Below the pieces are notes generated by a model. It worked only from the letters and a program-made list of their open reading frames with translations, was not told the DNA's origin and did no database searches. The position numbers and the translations under genes were made by a program. This document shows, one piece after another, positions 1 through 5,833 of a stretch of DNA of 10,134 bases (position 1 is its first letter; every line of letters begins with the position of its first letter). The DNA comes from Discostella pseudostelligera (taxonomy: Eukaryota; Bacillariophyta; Thalassiosirophyceae; Thalassiosirales; Thalassiosiraceae), in assembly GCA_036940085.1 (NCBI GenBank), contig JALLBK010001186.1, positions 1 through 10,134 on the forward strand, written 5' to 3'.

Positions 1-1888
1 CCGTCGCTCTTCAAAGCTCCAGCGCGAACGCCATCGAAGCTGCCCTTGCCGCCAGTAAGAAGTACGGGCCCAACCTCCTATTTCTTTCTTTTCAGCTTTT
101 TCCTCCGCAAGTTTCTCTTTAACGAGATTAATATCGGATTGAAACTTGCTCTTCACTTTCACATACTCCTCCTTAACCTTCCTCTCCTCGTCAGAACTCA
201 ACTCTGAATTCCTTCGTACTTGCCACTGTTTGAACTCCCTGGGATCGAGGGAAACAACGGGTTGATGATTTGTGAGACTTTCACAGTCCGGAATTCGATA
301 CCATTACAACAGGATGAAACAAACCCAACTTACGCTTCAGACGATTTTTGCTGTTGAGCCACTTTTACCCGATGATCTTCCTCCAAAACTGCCATTTCAT
401 GCTCATGCTGAGCACGAACTCGTTCCTTCTCGCCTTCCACCGCCATCTGAGCGTCGGCAACGGAGGCTTGATGCTCATCCACGATTCTTTGCGTGTCAGT
501 AGACAAATGGCGCTTCAAAATGTCAGCACTTTGATGGAACTCTTCGCAAATCTTCCTCAATTCATGTTCACTCTCCCTTCTGGTGATTTCCATTTTCGCA
601 ATCCAATCGTTCTCAATGCTCAACATGCGGCTCCTCTCGTTATCTCTAATCTTGTTCGTTTCTTTCCTAAACTCCTCATTTGCACGTTTGTACAGCTCAA
701 GCTTGTAAAATTCAAGCTCTCGTGCAGCCTCCCGCTCCATGTGCTCTACCTCCTCTTTATTTCTTTCGAACAACTGGCGCAGCTTGGATTCTACTGCTTT
801 AGCGGCATCCTTTTTCAACTTTACCGACATTTTACGATCTTTCTTCTTCAGTTCATCCTTTTCAGCTTGTTGCCACATCCTTCTACAATCTTCGAGAGCC
901 CGCGCTCCATCAGCACGCAGTCGATCACACATTTCTTTCTCGGATAGTGTCGTTCGTGTCATTTCAGCTAGAAGAGAAGTCAACTGCTTTTCCATCATCT
1001 CACACTCTCTGGTCAGTGACACTTTCCGCTTATCTTGATCATTCATAAACTGTGCATCAAAATACAGCAAAGCAAAATGTTGGTTCAGAGACAGAAGAGA
1101 AGTACACGATCATGACTTCGCAGTGAATCACTTGCCTTTTCATGTTCCGCTGTCACGTCTTCGATACGTTGCTTCCACTCTTGTTTAACTGAAATCATCT
1201 TCTGCACATGCTCAGCCTCATTCTTAACACGGATTGAATGCAATTCTTCGACTTCCCTTGTCTTTTGCTCCAACTGAAGTCTCATAGCATCAGCACGTGC
1301 TTGAATCTCTTCACTCATCGACTTCAGAAGCTGTAGCTGTTGGCGGGCATCGACGGGACATCTCTTGGACTGCTTGTCGGGCACCGCGTCTTTGACTTCG
1401 ACGATTTCATCTTTTGTTACTTCGGTATTCTCGTCGATGACCTGTTCATCCACATCCTCCACTGTTCCCTCCAAGTCATTCCACAGATATTTGGTCTCCT
1501 CATCGAGCTTAGCCATCTCGTCATCGTCCCAGATGTACTTCTTTTGATGAAAGGGATCCTTAATTACTTCATCCCACTCATCCCAAATGTACTTCTTTTC
1601 GTGTAGTAAGTGCGGGTTCGAACTTCGATGCTTGATTGATTCATCGACTTTCTTCTCATCTTCACATATCCGCGAGGTACTGCGAGCTAAATAATTTGTG
1701 GTATCAGCATGACAGGTGAGAGAAAATTTAGAGGAAGACACGCCACTAATCTCTCGTAGTACCGTGCCACTGGTGATATCGTCACTAAGGTCGTCTATTT
1801 GGTCGAGGAAATTCAGCAATGAGTTCACTTTAGTGCTGTAGCGAGCGGGATCAGAAGAAATGGAATCTATCGACTTTTCACTTGACAT
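1..1888 (-). CDS. CEP131: CEP131/AZI1-like centrosomal and basal-body coiled-coil protein, three exons, 3' end cut by the window edge
   Basis: Proposed exons on the minus strand are 1888-1106, 1049-334 and 238-1. The junctions are GTACTT..CAG (phase 0) and GTAAGT..CAG (phase 2), giving 579 residues in the window. The start is the first ATG after an in-frame TGA; its context is weak. Residues 20-32 have the hydrophobic pattern of the short conserved N-terminal segment of CEP131. Residues 185-260 are coiled coil. The exon 1-2 junction (SHDR then FMNDQDKR) and the following CRRMWQQ..KKKDRKMSVK stretch line up with the conserved CEP131 core (the FIDQLxDDKK region and the KW..EKTKKIKEVTV region). 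The exon 3 segment near KVKEEYVKVKSK resembles the end of the family. In animals CEP131 is a centriolar-satellite and basal-body protein needed for cilia. The frame stays open to position 1, but its last 30 or so residues are Trp/Arg-rich and unlike a coiled coil, so the true end may differ. The assignment is by eye. Confidence 0.62.
3..122 (+). CDS. Possible 3' end of a CP12-like gene (very tentative)
   Basis: Plus-strand frame 3 is open from the window edge to a TAA at 120-122. Its first 24 codons (3-74) give an alanine-rich helical stretch ending in SKKYGPN, with codons rich in GCC, AAG, AAC and TAC as in a well-expressed algal gene. The stretch resembles the helical segment of algal CP12-like proteins, small regulators of GAPDH and phosphoribulokinase in the Calvin cycle. 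The conserved residues that should follow are absent. After codon 24 the frame turns into a pyrimidine-rich run ending in TTTTCAG (about 74-95), which looks like a 3' splice site. The frame also lies antisense to the last exon of the CEP131-like gene. It could therefore be a real convergent exon, a misjoin or chance. Confidence 0.18.
   Translation, partial: VALQSSSANAIEAALAASKKYGPNLLFLSFQLFPPQVSL
239..333 (-). other. Intron 2 of the CEP131-like gene (95 bp)
   Basis: On the minus strand the donor is a consensus GTAAGT (333-328) and the acceptor is a pyrimidine-containing stretch ending CCCAG (243-239). The intron is phase 2. Without splicing the reading frame ends at the TAA formed inside the donor (332-330). 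Splicing restores a charged coiled-coil frame downstream. Confidence 0.65.
1050..1105 (-). other. Intron 1 of the CEP131-like gene (56 bp)
   Basis: The minus-strand donor is GTACTT (1105-1100) and the acceptor is GCACAG (1055-1050). The intron is phase 0 and contains an in-frame TGA at 1087-1085. Joining gives SHDR followed by FMNDQDKR, which matches a conserved CEP131 core segment. A donor two bases earlier (GTGTAC) is possible but would shift the frame. Confidence 0.65.
1469..1597 (-). repeat. Three degenerate (K/T)KY(I/L)W(D/N) peptide repeats in the CEP131-like protein
   Basis: Residues 98-140 contain KKYIWDEWDE, KKYIWDDDE and TKYLWNDLE, starting at residues 98, 116 and 132. The DNA of the first two copies also shares a run (plus strand TCCCAAATGTACTTCTTTT near 1581-1599 and TCCCAGATGTACTTCTTTT near 1527-1545), which indicates internal duplication. 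The aromatic residues in an acidic context resemble short linear binding motifs. No known motif name is assigned. Confidence 0.7.
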
Positions 1889-2055
1889 GGACGTTGCCTT
1901 CCGACGAGATTTGAGGGCAGTTCATGAAGCAGGAAGGGCACACATCTTCATCTAATGGCTGTTTTGAATTTCAAAACCGTCGGCGACCCCAACCCAGCAA
2001 TACTTGCATCGACAATCATACCTCAACCCGCTGCTCCTCATCCTCAGCGTAAACG
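1889..2055. promoter_or_regulatory. Divergent promoter between the CEP131-like and ankyrin/stalk genes
   Basis: Only 167 bp separate the two start codons, so both transcripts must start here or inside neighbouring 5' ends. No clear TATA box is visible. A GTAAAC..TTTTCAG pair at 2049-2079 resembles a very short intron for the plus gene but would be only 31 bp. An ATG at 1924 opens a 42-codon frame that stops at the TAA at 2050-2052, in the same frame as the ankyrin gene. This could be a short upstream ORF, or a sign that the annotated 5' end is incomplete. Confidence 0.45.
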
Positions 2056-4774
2056 ATGCAATATCATTGTCGTTTTCAGTGCATCTGCTCGTTTCCTTTG
2101 GAAGATAGAAGACTGCATCATGAAATGATATGCCCGAATCGAATGATATCGTGCTGCCAAAATTCATCGTCATGTCAAAGACCAGTGAGAGACTGGTACA
2201 CTATGTCGTCATGCCGCCATGGCTCAAACGGGTTGATGGGCGCCATACAAGAGAACAACGTACATCTTGTCCGACATTTCCTTTTTCAGATAGACTGTAC
2301 TTTGATGCACTCTCTGTTAACGCACGAAACAAAATTTGGTGATACACTCTTGACATACGCTGCTGCGTTGGGACGATCAGAGATAGTCGAGGTCCTGATC
2401 AAAGCAATAACATCACTCCACCAGATTACTAATCGCACCCTGGCAGTATCCCACTTGTTGGATCATGAAACGAGTCGAGGAAAGACCCCCATCATTGAGG
2501 CGGCAAAGTGCAACCATGCGGACGTTGTGGAAATACTGCTTCGCCACCAGGCCGATCCGAAACTTCCATCAAAAGTACACAGGAAGTCGGCAATGGATTG
2601 GGCTTTGGTTTTAGGGCACGATGATGTCATAAACATCATCCATGACCATGTTCAATTGAAGGAACGTTCCTTGTCTCTGTTCATGGCTGTATCCAAATCT
2701 GACGTACCAACAATAAAATCATTGATAGATGGCGGCGTCCCATATTTCCGTAACGAGGATGAGGTGTTCCAACACGAGGTAGAGTCAATGCTACACCAGG
2801 TAGATCTCGCCAGCCAAAACTTGAACGAACTTTCCATAGCACAACAGGACTGCGATGCCGATATCATCAAAGTCGAAACTGAAATGAAGGAGCGAGCAGG
2901 ACGCATAGCCTCAATGCAAATAACCCAGAGAGAGATTGTTTCCAGTCGACGTGATGCTGTAATGGCGGCTGTAGCCGATGTCCGACTCGCGATGACATCG
3001 GAAAAAATAAACAATGTTTGCCGCATTGTCAGTCCGCCACTCGAAAATGAATTGGTTAGCAAGGCCTTGTGCACTCTTCTCCACATCAAAGTGAATGATT
3101 GCACAGATGATGTGCAAAAGGTAGGACGGCATCAAATGCCACACTGGGAAGAGGTCAAGGCTCAGCTTAAGACTGACGGAAGGCTTTATCACCGAATACA
3201 TCACTATCAATTTGAAACCAAGGTTATACAAACGGCAATGAACGTTCAAGTCGATGGGTTACCTGGAACATATTCGGATCAAATTGCGCTCATGAATAAT
3301 CCCAACTCTAACTTACATGCTGGACGATCAAGTCTCATGTCCGCAGTTGCAAACTGGCTCACGACGATATTCCAATCATTGCCTGGACACAAACTCGAAC
3401 ATGAGCTTGTCATGCAAGAGAGTGCAGAACGTGAACTGTGTGAACGCAACAGAGTTGACTCTGGTGTATTGGCCTCGCGGAGCGCCATACTCAAACACGA
3501 AATGGATGATATCTCAGCGTCGATACAAAGCTATACAAACCGTGTCTCTCAACTACAACGACAGCTTGAGATCAGCAAGCTACTGAAGTTCGTGAGCGGT
3601 GGATATTCGATATTGAGTTGGGCAGCAGCGGTAGGCAATGCGGATATTGTCAAGCTCCTCCTCAAGAGGGGTGCACACACAGCGGTGGGAGATGATTGCA
3701 TGGAGTGGTGTGCCACAATCGTCCAAGTAGCCTATCGCCAATTTCAATCAAGCAAGCAACGTCATGACTTGAAATGGAAGCTTGATATCACAGTGTCCAT
3801 ACGCATTCGAAGCTTGAGTAACCTTATCCGTGAAAGATTGAAGAGCCTTCGCCTGCCATTGGCAGAAGCCTTATTCAATGGCCATTCTAAGGTGGCAAGG
3901 ATGCTTGATCGATCCGATTTGCCGAATTCCCAAGCGTTGAACACGTTTCATTTGTTTTGCAAGCCCCAAGTAACAATACCAAAATCATGTACATACTATG
4001 ATCNAAGCGTTGAACACGTTTCATTTGTTTTGCAAGCCCCAAGTAACAATACCAAAATCATGTACATACTATGATCATCCCGTGTCATTGAATCATCTAT
4101 CGTTGCCCCCTGAAGGAATTGGTGAACTACTATCCTCGGTGATGATTGCCGCTCAAACATACAGTCACGAAGTTGACCCAAGACATTGTGCCTACAATGA
4201 ATCATTGAACATTCTCATCGAAATGGCTACCATCTTCCTACAGCAACGGAAGGAAAAGATGGAGGCAAAGATTGCCACACGCAGAGAAACCCTACGGAAG
4301 AGACACAGAAACATCATGTCATCTCAGTTGTCCTCTGCCATCCTTCGCGGAGATTTCGTCGCAATGGTCAATGCATCCATCGAAGGCGACATATCACTCG
4401 ATTACGAACATGATCACACTGGCATGACTCCATTAATCCGTGCGGCAATGGAAAAGCACACCACAACATGGAGCTTCAATACCAATGGTGAACGTGTCTC
4501 GGCAGTAGCCTACCTCCTTGATCGGATATCCCCCCATAGGCCCAGTGTCGACTATGAAAATGGATTTGGTTATACAGCATTGGGTATGGCAAGTATGCAT
4601 GGGAATTTAGAGGCCATGGTAGATTTGATCGATCGTGGTGCACATGTGGACAGAAAGTCGTTGTTGGATGGGAGGACTCCGTGGATGTTGGCACACTCGG
4701 CTGGAAAGGTAGATGCGGTGAAATTGTTGACACAGTATTCGGTGGCAGGAGAGGAGGAAGGCTTTCCATTCTAG
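2056..4774 (+). CDS. Ankyrin-repeat protein with an internal dynein-stalk-like microtubule-binding module; frame broken only by an assembly duplication
   Basis: As written, the frame shifts at an N (4004) inside a duplicated 72-bp segment. Counting that segment once removes 73 bp and leaves one intron-free frame of 881 residues ending TAG at 4772-4774. In order: a Cys/His-rich segment (residues 5-53, HHEMICPNRMISCC) reminiscent of a TRAF-type zinc finger; ankyrin repeats (about 60-230); coiled coil 1 (about 235-312); a globular segment (about 313-440) with VSPP, HWEEVKAQL, NNPNSN and VANWL; coiled coil 2 (about 441-512); ankyrin repeats (about 515-620); a charged helix (near MEAKIATRRETLRKRHR); and C-terminal ankyrin repeats. 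The middle part has the order and landmarks of a dynein heavy chain stalk with its microtubule-binding tip. No AAA motor is present. The likely role is a microtubule-associated scaffold, which is inference. The ATG at 2056 is two codons after a stop; an upstream exon cannot be excluded. Confidence 0.8.
2758..3591 (+). other. Dynein heavy chain stalk / microtubule-binding-domain-like module within the ankyrin protein
   Basis: Residues 235-512 form two heptad-rich arms of about 78 and 72 residues around a segment of about 128 residues. Landmarks in dynein order are: end of coil 1 followed by VCRIVSPP (dyneins have a conserved N-P-P here); a helix ending KALCTLLHIKV (valine/leucine-rich helix ending LLG in dyneins); HWEEVKAQL (the D/Y-W-x-x-x-K/R step); a loop with MNNPNSN (the S/N-NP-x-Y/F step); and SSLMSAVANWL before coil 2 (the AS-ACGP-W step). 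The similar arm lengths fit an antiparallel hairpin with the globular tip at its end. The comparison is by eye with family knowledge; no alignment was run. Confidence 0.7.
3932..4076. repeat. 72-bp perfect direct repeat flanking a single N: unmerged contig overlap
   Basis: Bases 3932-4003 and 4005-4076 are identical and are separated only by N at 4004. This is what a scaffold looks like when two contigs with overlapping ends are joined by a nominal gap. The 73-bp offset shifts the frame by one, and removing it rejoins the upstream and downstream frames of the ankyrin gene exactly (YYD followed by HPVSLNH). It should be treated as an assembly artefact, not as a biological tandem repeat or frameshift. 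Confidence 0.93.
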
Positions 4775-4813
4775 ACAATAATGAAGATGATGTTATTGTT
4801 GTTGCCGTTCTTT

Positions 4814-5410
4814 TTAGACATCTCCCTCCCTCCTCCGTTCCGCATCCCTATTTCTCCTCTCCAACATCTCTCGACTTCTTGCCAATTCCTCTTCCGTAAC
4901 ATGTTGCGTAACATACTCAAACGGACCATCATTCAATCCCAAAAAATTGGCAATAATTTCTCCCCCCGCCTCAGCTTTACGTAATCCTTCTCCTAAATAA
5001 TAAATACTCCTATGCCATAATTTGATTTTCATTGGTAATTGTTGGTGATAGTTGTTGAATGGGGAGGCAGTGTCCCAGTAGTACACACGTGGAATGGGAA
5101 TATACTTTCGAAATGTGTATTCGAATGGATCAATATTGGGATTATTGGTGTGGTCAATCTGATAGAGTTGATATTCTGGTGGAAGATCATCATCATTGCC
5201 AGTGGAAGTTCCGGTTCGAGCAACTGCAGCATCTTCGTCATCGGGTTGGCCAATGTCATTCGTGGCAGGAATGTCAACTTCGTCAATGCCAATCGTATTA
5301 TCGGTATCGAAATCAGCTTGGTAGTGCTGGGAAGATGCTGCATCTGCGGGTGGGCAGTTGTCGATGACGGCTGGAGAGGCGCTGTTGGTAGTGGATTCGG
5401 CGGACGTCAT
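4814..5410 (-). CDS. FAM177-like protein, 198 residues, acidic N terminus
   Basis: This is a single-exon frame with A at -3 of the ATG. Residues 1-80 are acidic and low in order. The conserved part follows: DPFEYTFRKY..PRVYYWDT (94-113), then a helical region with LWHRSIYYLGEGLRKAEAGG and EIIANFLGLNDGPFEYV (131-167), ending in a basic, Glu/Arg-rich tail. A tryptophan helix followed by GE/xxANFLGL and a short (F/Y)(E/Q)YV step is the hallmark of the FAM177 family. In human cells FAM177A1 is a Golgi protein reported as a partner of the lipid-transfer protein VPS13B. A Golgi or membrane-contact role here is inference. The gene ends 39 bp from the ankyrin gene's stop and starts 423 bp from the phospholipase D start, with which it probably shares a promoter. 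Confidence 0.55.
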   Translation of the reverse strand: MTSAESTTNSASPAVIDNCPPADAASSQHYQADFDTDNTIGIDEVDIPATNDIGQPDDEDAAVARTGTSTGNDDDLPPEYQLYQIDHTNNPNIDPFEYTFRKYIPIPRVYYWDTASPFNNYHQQLPMKIKLWHRSIYYLGEGLRKAEAGGEIIANFLGLNDGPFEYVTQHVTEEELARSREMLERRNRDAERRREGDV

Positions 5411-5590
5411 GGTTGCTGCCTATTTTGCAGCAAGCATGCAAGCTTTGACTTAGACAAAAGAGAAAAGAGGCACGCCCCGCCGCGCCGGCAATGAAGGATC
5501 TTTCGTCTGTCTGGCGTCAGTAGGCAGCGAATATTAATCATGTAGGAGTACCCTCGTAGAAAATGTCGCCAATTTATGGGTGTTACCTAA

Positions 5591-5617
5591 GTGTGACCAC
5601 ACTCTCTCTAGAGAGAG
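5591..5617. promoter_or_regulatory. Back-to-back inverted repeats GTGTG-AC-CACAC and CTCTCTCTAGAGAGAG
   Basis: Bases 5591-5602 form an inverted repeat with 5-bp arms and a 2-base centre. Bases 5602-5617 form a perfect 16-bp palindrome. They share one base. Related CTCT/AGAG palindromes occur upstream of the Rab gene (9324-9335 and 9435-9447). They may be binding sites for dimeric factors; the function is unknown. Confidence 0.5.
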
Positions 5618-5687
5618 ATACTTCGCTTCGCATCCAACGCCAACAACAAGCCAGCTGCTGCTGTTGATCGTTGTGAGTTGATCGAGC

Positions 5688-5701
5688 CTGCATGCATGCA
5701 G
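5688..5701. promoter_or_regulatory. 14-bp palindrome CTGCATGCATGCAG
   Basis: This is a perfect palindrome containing CATGCATG, followed at once by another GCATGC (5701-5706). A further GCATGC lies at 5434-5439 near the FAM177-like start. CATGCATG is the core of the plant RY element bound by B3 factors; whether that applies in this organism is unknown. Confidence 0.4.
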
Positions 5702-5774
5702 CATGCAACAATCACAACATTGCGCACGGCACCGGACGATCATGAAGATTCGTCATCCGTATCCACCACATAGC

Positions 5775-5782
5775 CTTATAAG
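5775..5782 (+). promoter_or_regulatory. TATA-like element CTTATAAG upstream of phospholipase D
   Basis: It lies 51 bp before the ATG at 5834. A start site about 25-30 bp downstream would give a leader of roughly 20-25 bases. The element is short and is not supported by anything else. Confidence 0.3.
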
Positions 5783-5833
5783 CCACATCCATCCATTCAT
5801 CCTACCATATCCAAACAATAGCAAATCAAAATC

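Larger units (their letters stand above)
5411..5833. promoter_or_regulatory. Divergent promoter region between the FAM177-like and phospholipase D genes
   Basis: This 423-bp stretch has no supportable gene. It holds an AGGAGTAC / TCGTAGAAAAT pair (5544-5564), back-to-back inverted repeats (5591-5617), a GCATGC-rich cluster (5434-5439 and 5688-5706), and a TATA-like CTTATAAG (5775-5782) 51 bp before the phospholipase D start. The last 45 bp are C/A/T-rich, as expected of a short leader. Confidence 0.5.

Noticed and set aside
348..947. Plus-strand 199-codon open frame
   Set aside because: It is antisense to CEP131-like exon 2 and its product is hydrophobic and Phe/Leu-rich, as expected from the complement of Glu/Lys-rich coiled-coil codons.
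2049..2079. 31-bp intron (GTAAAC..TTTTCAG) in the ankyrin gene 5' end
   Set aside because: It is much shorter than the other introns here (56-125 bp), and no upstream frame with an ATG joins it in the correct phase.
2652..3249. Minus-strand open frames of 150 and 112 codons
   Set aside because: They lie antisense to the coiled-coil and stalk region of the ankyrin gene and show no family features.
3932..4076. Biological tandem duplication or programmed frameshift
   Set aside because: The copies are perfectly identical, joined by one N, and the frame is restored by counting one copy, so an assembly cause is far more likely.
5039..5494. Plus-strand 151-codon frame
   Set aside because: It is antisense to the FAM177-like gene and its Gly/Val/Ile-rich product is a typical mirror of Asp/Asn/Thr-rich codons. 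The minus frame has the recognisable motifs.
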